Shown: one piece after another, positions 26,839-35,631 of the stretch
How positions within the stretch are numbered: the first letter of the stretch is position 1
Layout of the letters: every line of letters starts with the position of its first letter
Origin: an uncultured Flavobacteriales bacterium
GTDB lineage: Bacteria > Bacteroidota > Bacteroidia > Flavobacteriales > Crocinitomicaceae
Direction of reading: 5' to 3'
DNA: 64,000 nucleotides
Assembly: GCA_946482515.1 (NCBI GenBank)
Contig: CAMLRS010000013.1
Location: 38,756-102,755 of the forward strand
Made by a program: the position numbers and the translations under genes
The notes under the pieces: model-generated
Seen by the model: the letters and a program-made list of their open reading frames with translations, nothing else
Databases searched by the model: none
What the model was told of the DNA's origin: nothing

Positions 26839-27489
26839 ATGATTCGCATCGCTTTAGCAGAAGACAACGCTTTCCTTGCCCGCAGCATCCAGGATAAGAT
26901 CGCCTTATTCCCTGAACAGCTGAAATTCAAGTTCCATGCGGCCAATGGCAGTCTGATGCTGAACGCGCTAACGGAAGATGCGAACGTGGATGTGATCCTG
27001 ATGGACATCCAGATGCCGGTCATGAATGGAATCGATGCTACGGCCACGATCAGCAAACAATTCCCGCAGTGCCGCATCATCATGCTCACCGTGCTCGACG
27101 ACGAAGAACACATTTTCAAAGCCATACAGGCCGGAGCCAATGGGTATCTGCTCAAAGACGAATCGCCCGATAAATTACTGGAAGGCATCCTCGATATCAT
27201 GAACGGCGGCGCACCGATGTCGGCCGGAATTGCGCTGAAAGCCTTGCGATTGCTGCGAAATCCGATCACGGAGGAAACTCCGGAAACGGAAGATTTTTCT
27301 CTTTCGGCCCGCGAGATCGACGTATTGACGCACCTCAGCAAAGGATTCGATTACAAGCAAATTGCCGAAAACCTGTTCATTTCACCGGCAACCGTGCGCA
27401 AACACATCGAAAACACGTATGTGAAGCTCCAGGTCCACAACAAGCTGGAAGCCGTTCAGAAAGCACAGAAACACCGCATCATCGACTAA
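26839..27489 (+). CDS. NarL/LuxR-family response regulator
   Basis: This 216-aa protein has a canonical receiver at residues 1-120: acidic residues in LAEDN, phospho-acceptor Asp about 55 in VILMDIQMP, Thr in MLTVLDD and Lys in GYLLKDE. A LuxR-type helix-turn-helix lies at about 150-210 (LSAREIDVLTHLSKGFDYKQ, SPATVRKHIENTY). It is the evident partner of the TPR kinase encoded just upstream. In contrast to the regulator at 9223, every phosphorylation residue is present. Confidence 0.95.
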   Translation: MIRIALAEDNAFLARSIQDKIALFPEQLKFKFHAANGSLMLNALTEDANVDVILMDIQMPVMNGIDATATISKQFPQCRIIMLTVLDDEEHIFKAIQAGANGYLLKDESPDKLLEGILDIMNGGAPMSAGIALKALRLLRNPITEETPETEDFSLSAREIDVLTHLSKGFDYKQIAENLFISPATVRKHIENTYVKLQVHNKLEAVQKAQKHRIID

Positions 27490-27557
27490 TGTTGGATGTT
27501 GAATTTTGGATGTTTGATGAAATACGCATCAAAAATCAAGCATCAAACATTAAAAAT

Positions 27558-27595
27558 CAGAATGCATAATTCTGAATTGTGAATTATGCATTCTG
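27558..27595. repeat. 15-bp perfect hairpin between convergent genes
   Basis: CAGAATGCATAATTC (27558-27572) and GAATTATGCATTCTG (27581-27595) pair perfectly around an 8-nt loop. The right arm includes the stop codon and the last four codons of the minus-strand NUDIX gene. Just left (27508-27550) a second fold, TGTTTGATG...CATCAAACA, is present. Both belong to the window's family of AT-rich intergenic palindromes and may end both convergent transcripts. Confidence 0.7.
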
Positions 27596-28183
27596 AATTA
27601 CATGAAGTATGGAAGGATAAGTGTTCTTAATCACCTTCTTCCACTCCGCTTTTTCCAGCCATTCCGCTTTGGTGATGGATTCTTCCGTTTGGGGAGTCAG
27701 CTCTTTCGGGCCGTCGTAGGTAAGGCTGTACCACCAGTTTTTCTTGATGTAAAGCTGCCCGTCCTGTTCGTACGTATGAAAAGTCACGTCGATCAATCGC
27801 TCCGGAACAGCTCCCATGATGCCGCATTCTTCTTCGATTTCACGAACAGCCGCGTCCACCGGGCGCTCGCCTTTGTCGACTTTCCCTTTCGGAAGGTCCC
27901 AACGACCGAGCCGTTCAATAAACAAGGCCTTTTTTTTACGCCAGACAATACCGCCTCCTGTTTCGATCCATTTATAGCCCTTAAAGACCTTTCGAATCGT
28001 TTTTTCAGGGTCGTCAGAAACGACTACCAGTGTCACGCTCACAGGCAATTGTGCACGCGACTGAAGGATGTCGACCCAATTCTTTTTTCGTATTAAAATA
28101 ACGATAGCATCCCCCGTTAGTTGTGTTTTTTTTAACTGACTGCTGAAAACAATCGCCTTATCATCTATAAAAACTTTGTACAT
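27584..28183 (-). CDS. NUDIX hydrolase
   Basis: This 199-aa protein has a Bacteroidota-typical N-terminal extension of about 65 residues (MYKVFIDDKAIVF and so on). The Nudix fold carries an intact Nudix box, GKVDKGERPVDAAVREIEEE followed by CGI (residues about 100-122). Such enzymes cleave nucleoside diphosphates linked to another group; the substrate is not predictable. It is divergent from pyrE with only 8 bp between the two start codons, so each promoter must reach into the other gene's leader or coding end. Confidence 0.9.
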   Translation of the reverse strand: MYKVFIDDKAIVFSSQLKKTQLTGDAIVILIRKKNWVDILQSRAQLPVSVTLVVVSDDPEKTIRKVFKGYKWIETGGGIVWRKKKALFIERLGRWDLPKGKVDKGERPVDAAVREIEEECGIMGAVPERLIDVTFHTYEQDGQLYIKKNWWYSLTYDGPKELTPQTEESITKAEWLEKAEWKKVIKNTYPSILHVIQNA

Positions 28184-28186
28184 TTG
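28179..28186 (+). promoter_or_regulatory. Minus-7 box (TACATTTG) of pyrE
   Basis: It is an exact TAnnTTTG match five bases before the pyrE ATG at 28192, and it overlaps the start codon of the divergent NUDIX gene. The predicted pyrE transcript begins at or within a few bases of its start codon. Confidence 0.55.
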
Positions 28187-28191
28187 CCGCC

Positions 28192-28836
28192 ATGATTTTA
28201 AATAAGGACAGAGCGTTAAAGATAGCAGAATTTCTGCTTCAGATCAAGGCAGTAAAACTGCAGCCGAGTGCACCATTCACCTGGGCTTCGGGTTGGTCAT
28301 CCCCTATCTATTGCGATAATCGCAAGACGCTTTCGTTTCCGGCCATCCGCACACACATCCGCCAGGGATACGCTGAAGCGATCCTCGAAAAATTCGGAAA
28401 ACCGGACGTGATCGCCGGCGTAGCAACAGGCGGTATTGCCCAGGGCGCGCTCGTGGCCCAGGAGCTCGGCATTCCATTTATTTATGTGCGCAGCTCTGCC
28501 AAAGGGCACGGACTGGGCAACATGATCGAAGGTCATTTTGAAAAAGGCCAGAAAGTGGTCGTGATCGAAGACCTGATTTCTACCGGAGGCAGCAGCCTCG
28601 TAGCCGTTCAGGCACTGCGCGAAGCAGGTTGCGACGTGAAAGGGCTCGTAGCAATCTTTACTTACGGCTTTGAGCTGTCGATCCGCAATTTCAAAAACGC
28701 CGATTGTCCGTTCATCACCCTGACCGATTACGATCACCTGATCGATCAGGCCCTGAAATCTGAATATATCAACGAGGCTGACGTGCAATCGCTGAAAAGC
28801 TGGCGAAGCGCACCGGAGACCTGGAAAGCGAAGTAG
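28192..28836 (+). CDS. pyrE: Orotate phosphoribosyltransferase
   Basis: This 214-aa cytosolic enzyme of de novo pyrimidine synthesis joins orotate to PRPP to give OMP. The orotate-side motif is FTWASGWSSPIYCDNRKTLS, followed by GVATGGIAQGA and VRSSAKGHGLGNMIEG (catalytic loop). The PRPP-binding signature is VVVIEDLISTGGSS (residues about 122-135). Length and motifs are complete. The next gene starts one base after its stop, so the two are cotranscribed. Confidence 0.97.
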   Translation: MILNKDRALKIAEFLLQIKAVKLQPSAPFTWASGWSSPIYCDNRKTLSFPAIRTHIRQGYAEAILEKFGKPDVIAGVATGGIAQGALVAQELGIPFIYVRSSAKGHGLGNMIEGHFEKGQKVVVIEDLISTGGSSLVAVQALREAGCDVKGLVAIFTYGFELSIRNFKNADCPFITLTDYDHLIDQALKSEYINEADVQSLKSWRSAPETWKAK

Positions 28837-28837
28837 T

Positions 28838-29242
28838 ATGAAAATCATGAGCGACAAAGCGTTGATCAACGCTTCCGAAGAAGAAGTATTCGAATTTCTG
28901 AGCGATGCGAATAACTTCCAGCAAATCCTGCCGGAGGACAAGATCAGCGATTTCCGCGCCGATGAGCACGGTTGTTCGTTCAAAGCGCCAGGCGGTTTCC
29001 TGATCGAGCTGCTTTATATTTCCAAAACGGCTTATACGCGCATCGATATGAAATCCGGTGAAAGAGCACCGTTCGATTTCACCCTGGTCGTTCACTTGCG
29101 CAAAAAAGGCGACACACACACCGAAGGCTATATCGAATTCAAAGGCGACGTGAATATGTTCATGCGCATGATGGTCGAAAAACCACTGCTTTCGCTCTTT
29201 AATTCCATGTCAGATAAGCTGCAGGAAGTATTCCACGATTAA
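28838..29242 (+). CDS. SRPBCC-like small protein
   Basis: This 134-aa protein has the pattern of a compact START/SRPBCC (polyketide-cyclase-like) domain: an N-terminal strand, then SEEEVFEFLSDANNFQQILP as the typical first helix pair. Beta strands follow (HGCSFKAPGGFLIELLYIS; APFDFTLVVHL; TEGYIEFKGD), and a long C-terminal helix. Such folds bind hydrophobic ligands. It follows pyrE by one base; the same pairing suggests cotranscription, not a pyrimidine role. The specific function is unknown. Confidence 0.75.
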   Translation: MKIMSDKALINASEEEVFEFLSDANNFQQILPEDKISDFRADEHGCSFKAPGGFLIELLYISKTAYTRIDMKSGERAPFDFTLVVHLRKKGDTHTEGYIEFKGDVNMFMRMMVEKPLLSLFNSMSDKLQEVFHD

Positions 29243-29255
29243 TTATCAATTCGGG

Positions 29256-29297
29256 AATTATCAATTATGAAGGCTTTATAATTCATAATTGATCATT
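29256..29297. repeat. AT-rich palindrome between convergent genes
   Basis: ATCAATTATGAA (29260-29271) pairs perfectly with TTCATAATTGAT (29282-29293), extending to 16 bp with one mismatch. It lies between the SRPBCC-like gene (ends 29242) and birA (ends 29308). The arm word AATTATCAATTATGAA recurs at about 63670 and 63829, so this is one copy of a dispersed family. Confidence 0.65.
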
Positions 29298-29307
29298 TAT
29301 TATTCCA

Positions 29308-30051
29308 TCAATACCTGAACTTAATCTCCTGCACCCCGAATTTCCGTACGTTTCCGTTCACTTCGAAGCACAGGTTTCCCGCGTGATCCACTTCCAGTAT
29401 GGAGCCGTTCAGGATCGTTCCATCGGGCGTTTCGGCGGCGATGAGCTGATCTTTCTTCCATAAGCGGTCGTGATAGGCTTCCCGGATACCATTCCCAAAG
29501 CCCTGGCGCAATTGATTCAGCAGCAGTTCCAGCTCTTCCCATAAGCCATTCGCCAGCTCGAGGGTAGCAGGAACGTTTTCCACCCATTCCGACAACGCGC
29601 AACCGGAAGGCAAGCCGTCTTCCCGGAACAGGTTGATCCCGACGCCGATAATCGCACCTGTCATGCGGCCATTCTGCCATTGCGCTTCGATGAGAATACC
29701 GGCGATTTTGCGGTCGTTTACCAGGATATCGTTCGGCCATTTGATCATCGGAACGGCTTTTATGTAGCGCGCAATTGTTGCCCGTACGGCCAGTGCCACT
29801 GAAAAATTGAGGTGCAGGTAGTCTTCAACTGACAAAAAAGCAGTTTCGACGTAAAAAGAAGCCGTAAATTGGTTTTTGGTGGCAGATGACCAGGAATTTC
29901 CGCGCTGACCGCGTCCGGCGGTTTGTTTTTCTGCCAAAATTACAGTCCCATGTGCCAATTTCCCTTCGCCAAGCAGCTTGGCAGCATAATTGTTCGTCGA
30001 GTCTACCTCGTCCAGTAAAATAAGTTTCTGTACAGGCACTGTATTTAACAT
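29308..30051 (-). CDS. birA: Biotin--[acetyl-CoA-carboxylase] ligase
   Basis: This 247-aa protein activates biotin to biotinyl-AMP and transfers it to the carboxyl carrier domain. The adenylate loop reads AEKQTAGRGQRGNSW (about residues 38-52), followed by MIKWPNDILVNDRKIAGILI (about 101-120) and GVGIN. A small C-terminal beta domain ends the protein. There is no N-terminal helix-turn-helix, so it is the monofunctional class without repressor activity. It is divergent from rsfS. Confidence 0.94.
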   Translation of the reverse strand: MLNTVPVQKLILLDEVDSTNNYAAKLLGEGKLAHGTVILAEKQTAGRGQRGNSWSSATKNQFTASFYVETAFLSVEDYLHLNFSVALAVRATIARYIKAVPMIKWPNDILVNDRKIAGILIEAQWQNGRMTGAIIGVGINLFREDGLPSGCALSEWVENVPATLELANGLWEELELLLNQLRQGFGNGIREAYHDRLWKKDQLIAAETPDGTILNGSILEVDHAGNLCFEVNGNVRKFGVQEIKFRY

Positions 30052-30094
30052 TGATTAGCAATAAACACACAAACAGCGCTATGCGATAATTGCG

Positions 30095-30102
30095 TATGTT
30101 TG
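30095..30102 (+). promoter_or_regulatory. Minus-7 box (TATGTTTG) of rsfS
   Basis: It is an exact TAnnTTTG match 17 nt before the ATG at 30120. It overlaps an upstream in-frame ATG at 30090, which therefore cannot be the start of this transcript; this decides the rsfS start. Confidence 0.6.
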
Positions 30103-30119
30103 TGAACACAAATTTACGA

Positions 30120-30497
30120 ATGTATAAATTAAAAAAGGAGACCAATTCCCAGACACTTTGCGACGCTATCGTAGAGGGAATGCAAGAAAATAAAGCAAAA
30201 GACATTGTTATCCTCGACCTCCGACACATCACTAACGCCGTAACCGATTTTTTCGTGATTTGTTCAGGGGAATCTTCGACACAGGTAGATGGTATCAGTT
30301 CTACCGTAACTCGTCATACACGTAAAGTGCTTTCAGAAAAACCGTGGCATATCGAAGGGAAAACAAACTCCGAGTGGGTTTTGCTGGATTATGTGAGCGT
30401 TGTTGCCCACATTTTCTACAAAGACGCCCGTCATTTTTACGAATTGGAAGATCTGTGGTCGGATGCCAAGCGCACCGATATCCCGGATCTGAATTAA
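30120..30497 (+). CDS. rsfS: Ribosome silencing factor RsfS
   Basis: This 125-aa protein starts at 30120. The frame is open from 30090, but the promoter box lies between, and the family begins near MYKLKKETNSQ. The RsfS/Iojap pattern is complete: KDIVILDLRHI, VTDFFVICSGESSTQVDGIS, EWVLLDYVSVVAHIF and RHFYELEDLWSDA. The protein binds L14 on the large ribosomal subunit and blocks subunit joining in starved cells. ftsH follows 10 bp downstream in the same orientation. Confidence 0.93.
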   Translation: MYKLKKETNSQTLCDAIVEGMQENKAKDIVILDLRHITNAVTDFFVICSGESSTQVDGISSTVTRHTRKVLSEKPWHIEGKTNSEWVLLDYVSVVAHIFYKDARHFYELEDLWSDAKRTDIPDLN

Positions 30498-30507
30498 TAA
30501 CGCCATC

Positions 30508-32625
30508 ATGTCAGAGAATTCAACGAATAATAATAAACCGAAGCGCAATCCATATGCTATTTACTGGATTTACGCTGCTATCGGTGTTGCGATCATCGCT
30601 GTGCAGCTGTTCTACAGCAGCTCGTCGTCGCACAGTATTAAAAACATTCAAACCTTTTACGATCTCGCCGACTCCGGTTACGTGAACAACGTAAGTGTGG
30701 TGAACCGTTCCCGAGTAGATTTCCGCCTGACGGAAAAAGGGATCGATTTCGTAAAAAAACATCCGAAAGGCGAATACGCCCTGATGGCGAAAGCTGTGGA
30801 ACCGCGTGGCGGACGAATGGCTGCGGCGAAAAACCCTGAATTTTCCGTGAACATCAACGATGCGGGTAACTTCGAAACCCAAATGGGTGAAATCAACGAG
30901 CGTTTGAAAGAAAAAGGCAAACCAACAGTTAGTACGCCGCCGGAAGAAGAAGTCAATTACTTCAGCGGCATCCTCAACTTTATCCTGCCAATCGTGATCC
31001 TGCTGGTGATCTGGATGTTCGTCATGCGACGCATGTCGGGCGGAGGCGGCGGTGCCGGTGGCCAGATCTTCAACATCGGAAAATCCCGTGCACAGGTTTA
31101 CGACAAAGGCAAATCCACCAACATCACGTTCAAAGACGTTGCCGGTCTGGAAGGCGCCAAGGAAGAAATCCAGGAAATTGTGGAATTCCTCAAGAACCCG
31201 AAAAAATACACCGAGCTTGGAGCGAAAATCCCGAAAGGCGCTTTGCTTGTTGGTCCTCCGGGAACCGGTAAAACCCTCCTGGCGAAAGCCGTGGCAGGTG
31301 AAGCGAAAGTACCGTTCTTCTCGCTTTCCGGTTCTGACTTCGTGGAAATGTTCGTCGGTGTGGGAGCTTCCCGCGTTCGGGACCTTTTCCGCCAGGCGAA
31401 AGAAAAAGCACCGGCCATTATCTTCATCGATGAGATCGACGCGATTGGTCGTGCCCGTGGCAAAAACACCGGTTTCAGTTCCAACGACGAGCGTGAAAAC
31501 ACCCTGAACCAGCTCCTCACGGAAATGGACGGTTTCGGAACCAACTCAGGAGTAATCATCCTGGCAGCTACCAACCGCGCAGACGTTCTCGACAGCGCCC
31601 TGATGCGTGCCGGACGTTTCGACCGTCAGATCTACGTAGATATGCCGGATCTGAACGAGCGTATGGAAATCTTCCATGTGCACCTGAAGCCGCTGAAACT
31701 GGCTCCGAAGCTCGATATCGACTTCCTGGCGAAACAAACTCCGGGCTTCTCCGGCGCCGACATCGCCAACCTCTGTAACGAAGCGGCTCTGATCGCTGCC
31801 CGTAAGGAAAAGGAATTCGTAGAGAAACAGGATTTCCTCGACGCTGTTGACCGTATCATCGGCGGATTGGAGAAAAAGAACAAGATCATTACGAAGGAAG
31901 AAAAACGTGCGATCGCCTTCCACGAAGCCGGTCACGCCACCACTTCCTGGCTGCTCGAACACGCGCATCCGCTGGTGAAAGTAACCATCGTTCCGCGTGG
32001 TCGTTCCCTCGGTGCTGCCTGGTACCTGCCGGAAGAACGCCAGATCACAACGACAGAGCAAATCCTCGACGAAATGTGCTCGGCACTCGGAGGACGTGCG
32101 GCTGAACAGCTGATCTTCGGAAAAATCTCCACAGGAGCTTTGAGCGATCTCGAGAAAGTAACCAAACAGGCTTATGCCATGGTTTCCATCTACGGATTGA
32201 ACGAGCGTCTCGGAAACATCTCCTTTTACGATTCACAAGGCCGTGAAATGTTCACCAAGCCGTATTCGGAAGAAACTGCCCGCATCATCGATGAGGAAGT
32301 GAGCAAGATGATCCAGGAGCAATACCTGCGCGCTTTACAAATCCTTTCCGACAACAAAGACAAACTGACAGCCCTTGCAGACAAATTGCTGGAGCAGGAA
32401 GTGATCTTCAAGGAAGACCTCGAAGAAATCTTCGGAAAGCGTGCCTGGGGCAGCGACGACCTGATTGCTGATCCAAAAGAGCCTACTTCTGTTGAGCCGG
32501 ATCCGACTACACTGGAAACACCGCTGACCAGCGTTGACCAGGGGAAAGATGCTGAGCAGAAAGAAGAGGAAAAAGAACGCGATAACTTCGACGAAAATCC
32601 AAAGCCTGCAGAAAGCGGCGAATAG
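30508..32625 (+). CDS. ftsH: ATP-dependent zinc metalloprotease FtsH
   Basis: This 705-aa inner-membrane protease has one helix near residues 12-32 and a second near 150-168 flanking a periplasmic domain. The AAA domain has Walker A GPPGTGKT (about 250-257), Walker [12 protein letters not shown] and the second region of homology ([20 protein letters not shown]). The M41 protease domain has the zinc motif HEAGH (about 472-476) and a later Asp ligand ([10 protein letters not shown]). An acidic, Pro/Glu-rich tail of about 60 residues follows. It degrades misfolded membrane proteins and selected regulators. It is cotranscribed with rsfS and ends at a terminator. Confidence 0.98.
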   Translation: MSENSTNNNKPKRNPYAIYWIYAAIGVAIIAVQLFYSSSSSHSIKNIQTFYDLADSGYVNNVSVVNRSRVDFRLTEKGIDFVKKHPKGEYALMAKAVEPRGGRMAAAKNPEFSVNINDAGNFETQMGEINERLKEKGKPTVSTPPEEEVNYFSGILNFILPIVILLVIWMFVMRRMSGGGGGAGGQIFNIGKSRAQVYDKGKSTNITFKDVAGLEGAKEEIQEIVEFLKNPKKYTELGAKIPKGALLVGPPGTGKTLLAKAVAGEAKVPFFSLSGSDFVEMFVGVGASRVRDLFRQAKEKAPAIIFIDEIDAIGRARGKNTGFSSNDERENTLNQLLTEMDGFGTNSGVIILAATNRADVLDSALMRAGRFDRQIYVDMPDLNERMEIFHVHLKPLKLAPKLDIDFLAKQTPGFSGADIANLCNEAALIAARKEKEFVEKQDFLDAVDRIIGGLEKKNKIITKEEKRAIAFHEAGHATTSWLLEHAHPLVKVTIVPRGRSLGAAWYLPEERQITTTEQILDEMCSALGGRAAEQLIFGKISTGALSDLEKVTKQAYAMVSIYGLNERLGNISFYDSQGREMFTKPYSEETARIIDEEVSKMIQEQYLRALQILSDNKDKLTALADKLLEQEVIFKEDLEEIFGKRAWGSDDLIADPKEPTSVEPDPTTLETPLTSVDQGKDAEQKEEEKERDNFDENPKPAESGE

Positions 32626-32647
32626 TCGAATCACATACTTTTCAATG

Positions 32648-32680
32648 AAGGGAGCAGCGTTAGTTGTTCCCTTTTTTTTT
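32648..32680 (+). terminator. Rho-independent terminator of ftsH
   Basis: AAGGGAGCA (32648-32656) pairs with TGTTCCCTT (32665-32673) with one G-U pair, followed by a run of T. The T run is also the left edge of the second 159-bp palindromic element. Confidence 0.85.
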
Positions 32681-32837
32681 CACCACAAAGGAGCAAAGAC
32701 TTTTTTCCTTGCTGTGTTTGTTAAGCAAGCAAAGGTGATTCGGGTAAAACTAAAATAGGGAAGCAAAGGAACCACTGAGCACCTTTGCTGCCTTAAGCAT
32801 TATGGCTAAAATATCCCTTTGCTCCTTTGTGGTGAAC
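32679..32837. mobile_element. 159-bp MITE-like palindromic element, copy 2
   Basis: Terminal inverted repeats TTCACCACAAAGGAGCAAAG (32679-32698) and CTTTGCTCCTTTGTGGTGAA plus C (32817-32837) bound it. Inner inverted arms AGCAAAGGTG (32728-32737) and CACCTTTGCT (32780-32789) nest inside. It is the near reverse complement of the element at 24025-24183, with roughly a dozen differences in the middle. It has no ORF. It lies between the convergent ftsH and cyclophilin genes, directly after the ftsH terminator. Confidence 0.8.
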
Positions 32838-32846
32838 ACATTAGAA

Positions 32847-32877
32847 ATAAAAAAGGCGATCCCTAAGAACCGCCCTT
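32847..32877 (-). terminator. Terminator of the cyclophilin gene
   Basis: On the minus strand AAGGGCG...CGCCTTT forms a short GC stem (GGCG/CGCC core) with a 12-nt loop, followed by TTTTTATT. It lies 20 nt past the cyclophilin stop. Confidence 0.6.
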
Positions 32878-32897
32878 GTATGTTATCTGAAATCGGA

Positions 32898-33350
32898 TTA
32901 ATCGATGATGGTAATCGATTCGATGCGATCACCCTGACGGATATCATCCACGATATCGACACCTTCCGTTACTTTTCCAAAGCATGTGTGGTTGCGATCG
33001 AGGTGCGCAGTGTTGTTGCGGCTGTGGCAAATGAAGAACTGTGAGCCGCCTGTGTTGCGACCGGCGTGTGCCATCGACAGAACGCCACGCTCGTGGTGCT
33101 GGTTTCCGCCTGTGAGCTCGCAGTCGATTTTATAGCCCGGACCACCGGTTCCCGGCATTCCTGTTGCGCCTTCGCGTGTGTTCGGGCAACCGCCCTGGAT
33201 CACGAAATCAGGCAGAACGCGGTGAAACGTCAATCCGTCGTAAAATCCTTCTTTGGCCAGCTTCACGAAATTTGCTACCGTGTTCGGAGCATCTGCATCG
33301 TAAAACGTCACCTTCATATCGCCTTTTGCTGTCTTGATTATTGCTTCCAT
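32898..33350 (-). CDS. Cyclophilin-type peptidyl-prolyl isomerase
   Basis: This 150-aa cytoplasmic protein has no signal peptide. The cyclophilin motifs are in order: [31 protein letters not shown] (catalytic Arg and Phe), [29 protein letters not shown] and [12 protein letters not shown]. It catalyses cis-trans isomerisation of prolyl bonds. It is divergent from bshC with a compact promoter region between them and convergent to ftsH. Confidence 0.95.
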   Translation of the reverse strand: MEAIIKTAKGDMKVTFYDADAPNTVANFVKLAKEGFYDGLTFHRVLPDFVIQGGCPNTREGATGMPGTGGPGYKIDCELTGGNQHHERGVLSMAHAGRNTGGSQFFICHSRNNTAHLDRNHTCFGKVTEGVDIVDDIRQGDRIESITIID

Positions 33351-33367
33351 GTTTACAATTTTGCGTG

Positions 33368-33375
33368 CAAAGTTA
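33368..33375 (-). promoter_or_regulatory. Minus-7 box (TAACTTTG) of the cyclophilin gene
   Basis: It is an exact TAnnTTTG match on the minus strand, 17 nt before the ATG at 33350, back to back with the bshC promoter box. Confidence 0.55.
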
Positions 33376-33411
33376 CCACAAATTTTGGCGTTCTCCCCGG
33401 TAAAAGATGTG

Positions 33412-33419
33412 TACTTTTG
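33412..33419 (+). promoter_or_regulatory. Minus-7 box (TACTTTTG) of bshC
   Basis: It is an exact TAnnTTTG match five bases before the bshC ATG at 33425, the same spacing as at pyrE. An upstream in-frame ATG at 33407 lies before the box and is excluded as start. Confidence 0.55.
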
Positions 33420-33424
33420 CGTGC

Positions 33425-35011
33425 ATGAGCAAGCACATTATCGAACGGTCTCAGCTGCGCCAGTTTTCGCACTTTTCCACCACTTTTGGCAACGACCAGC
33501 TTCCTTTTTCGGATTTTCTGCAAACCCCGTTTCGATCGGTTGACGATCTGAAGCAACAGGCGGCATTGAAAAGCAAAAGCTACGCTGTGGCATCGCGTGA
33601 ACGTTTGGTGAAAGTAGTGCGCTCGCAGCTCGGAGAACAGCTTTCCCAAGCGCAGCTTGCCAACCTGGATTTGCTCGAACAGAAAACGACGTTTACCATC
33701 ACAACCGGCCACCAGCTCACCTTGTTCGGCGGACCGTTTTTCATGCTCTATAAAGTATTGCACGTCGTGAAGCTGGCCGAAGCTTTCAATGCCTCGCAAA
33801 GCGACTACAAAGCTGTTCCGCTTTTCTGGATGGCCAGCGAAGACCACGATGTGGATGAAATCCGCTCGGCGAACCTGTTTGGTAAAACGCTTACGTGGCC
33901 AACCGAACAACGCGGTGCTGTTGGTCGTTTCCACCTGGAAGATTACGCAGGTGTACTGGAAGAGCTGAAGGCGTATTTCGCTTCGCATGAGCAAGCTGAG
34001 ATCCTGGCGCTGCTGGAACAATTGCCGGAAACCGATTACGCAACCTGGTACCAGCAATTCGTGAGCCGTTTGTTCAGCAAATGGGGCGTTTTGGCCCTGC
34101 AGCCGGATACGCCCGAGCTGAAACAAATGTTCGTTCCTGTTTTGCAGCAGGAATTGCGCGAACAATCGTCTTTTCCAGCCGTTGAAGAAATGAACCGCAA
34201 GCTTGTTCAGCAGGAACTGAAACCACAGGCCCAGGCACGCGCGTGCAACCTGTTTTACCTCGACAACGAAGGACGCCATCGCATTGATCCGTCCGTAAAC
34301 GGTTTCACGATCGACGGAACGGCCTATGAAAAAGAAAGCCTGCTTCAACTGGCAGCAGATCATCCAGAGCGTTTTTCCCCGAATGTAATTCTGCGCCCTG
34401 TATACCAGGAAACGATTCTGCCGAACCTTGCCTACATTGGCGGTGGCGGTGAAATGGCCTACTGGATCCAGCTGAAAGGCGTTTTCGAAGCCTTCAGCGT
34501 TCCATTTCCGTTGCTGCAGCAGCGCAATTCGCTCATGGTTGTCGATGCAGGAACGCAAAAACGTATCGAAAAACTGGGCTGGACAACCACGCGTTTCCTC
34601 GAGCCAAAGGAACAGCTGCGCAGTGAATTCCTCCAGGAACACGATGAGGGTCAGCTCGACATGACCCGCGTGCAGGAGCATTTTCAATCGCTTCGCCTCG
34701 AAATGATCGCCAAGGCCAAATCCATCGACGTCAGCCTCGAATCCTTCGCCGAAGCAGAAACCGTACGCTTATCCAAACAGCTCGAATCCTTCGAGCAACG
34801 CCTGCTGAAACAAATCAAACAGCAACACGAGCAATCCCTGAAAGCCATCGACGCCGTTTCCGAGCGCTTATTCCCCAACGGCGAATTGCAGGAGCGCTAC
34901 TTCCACTGGCTCCACTTCGCTCCAACAGGTGATTACCAAGCTTTGCTGGAACAGGTGTATGAAGCGATCGATCCGTTTGAAGGCGGTTTGGTTGTGGTGG
35001 AAGGGAACTAA
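33425..35011 (+). CDS. bshC: Putative cysteine ligase BshC (bacillithiol synthesis)
   Basis: This 528-aa protein starts at 33425 ([15 protein letters not shown]). The family's hallmark is [20 protein letters not shown] near residue 95, followed by [16 protein letters not shown]. Later come [16 protein letters not shown] near 345 and a long C-terminal coiled coil (about 385-480). BshC adds cysteine to GlcN-malate, the last step of bacillithiol synthesis, giving the low-molecular-weight thiol used by many Bacteroidota. bshA and bshB are not in this window. The antisense strand carries a long open frame (33353-34687) that is only a shadow. Confidence 0.95.
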   Translation: MSKHIIERSQLRQFSHFSTTFGNDQLPFSDFLQTPFRSVDDLKQQAALKSKSYAVASRERLVKVVRSQLGEQLSQAQLANLDLLEQKTTFTITTGHQLTLFGGPFFMLYKVLHVVKLAEAFNASQSDYKAVPLFWMASEDHDVDEIRSANLFGKTLTWPTEQRGAVGRFHLEDYAGVLEELKAYFASHEQAEILALLEQLPETDYATWYQQFVSRLFSKWGVLALQPDTPELKQMFVPVLQQELREQSSFPAVEEMNRKLVQQELKPQAQARACNLFYLDNEGRHRIDPSVNGFTIDGTAYEKESLLQLAADHPERFSPNVILRPVYQETILPNLAYIGGGGEMAYWIQLKGVFEAFSVPFPLLQQRNSLMVVDAGTQKRIEKLGWTTTRFLEPKEQLRSEFLQEHDEGQLDMTRVQEHFQSLRLEMIAKAKSIDVSLESFAEAETVRLSKQLESFEQRLLKQIKQQHEQSLKAIDAVSERLFPNGELQERYFHWLHFAPTGDYQALLEQVYEAIDPFEGGLVVVEGN

Positions 35012-35078
35012 TTGAATTTCATTACAAAAAAGTGAAATCACCACAATAGACCGTAAATTATTTACGTTGTTACTATTC

Positions 35079-35173
35079 TACCTTTGTAGTGTAAAGGTTA
35101 ACAACTATTCAAAGGGTGTTGAAAATATTTCATGAAAAATGTTTAGAAACACACATTGAGCCATTTACCTTTG
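35079..35173 (+). promoter_or_regulatory. Two TACCTTTG promoter boxes of the giant-protein operon
   Basis: TACCTTTG occurs at 35079-35086 and again at 35166-35173, both exact TAnnTTTG matches. A 15-bp palindrome CGTAAAT-T-ATTTACG (about 35052-35066) lies just upstream of the first box. The 229-bp gap after bshC therefore holds two candidate promoters, with leaders of about 150 and 60 nt, for the gene string starting at 35241. Confidence 0.5.
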
Positions 35174-35240
35174 CAGCGGTGTAACATTTTAGTCTGACCA
35201 TTATTGTAATTATATCCTAAAGCTCACTGTTTAATTTTTT

Positions 35241-35624
35241 ATGAAACCACCTCTTATCGTTCTGCTGTTCCTGGGATTTTTTACTTCAGCGAATGCGCAA
35301 TACTTCAACATTTTTCCGGAGATACATGATTCTGTCGGGGTTGATCAATATCATTATAAGGCCAGCGGTTTTGAAGAATTTAATGATTCGTTGATCCTGC
35401 ATGTTGAGTTAATCGAGAACATCACCGATGATTCAATCGTTTCTCACCTGAACCGGTCTTATGATCTCACCGATCCGGGATCAGACAGAACCGGACTTAC
35501 GTATAGTGAAGAAGACAATACGTTTGAAATCGACCTGGGAAATTTCCCCTCGAGCCAGTATTTTCTGCATATCTGGGTCACCATCAACGGCGCAGTATTT
35601 AATGACACGTATCACCAGGAATAA
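35241..35624 (+). CDS. Small secreted protein, first gene of the Rhs operon
   Basis: This 127-aa protein has a signal peptide (MKPPLIVLLFLGFFTSANAQ). The mature part is about 107 acidic residues with alternating strands (DSLILHVELIENITDDS; NTFEIDLGNFPSSQYFLHIW) suggestive of a small beta-sandwich. I do not recognise a family. It opens a tightly packed operon of eight genes and lies 7 bp before the next. Confidence 0.7.
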   Translation: MKPPLIVLLFLGFFTSANAQYFNIFPEIHDSVGVDQYHYKASGFEEFNDSLILHVELIENITDDSIVSHLNRSYDLTDPGSDRTGLTYSEEDNTFEIDLGNFPSSQYFLHIWVTINGAVFNDTYHQE

Positions 35625-35631
35625 TCATCTT

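Noticed and set aside
33353..34687. 444-codon open frame antisense to bshC
   Set aside because: It is the mirror of a well-conserved BshC coding sequence; its translation has no recognisable domain and no promoter.
35461..35631. Upstream extension of the 419-aa secreted protein
   Set aside because: It overlaps the previous gene in another frame and lacks a signal peptide, while ATG 35632 gives a clear one.
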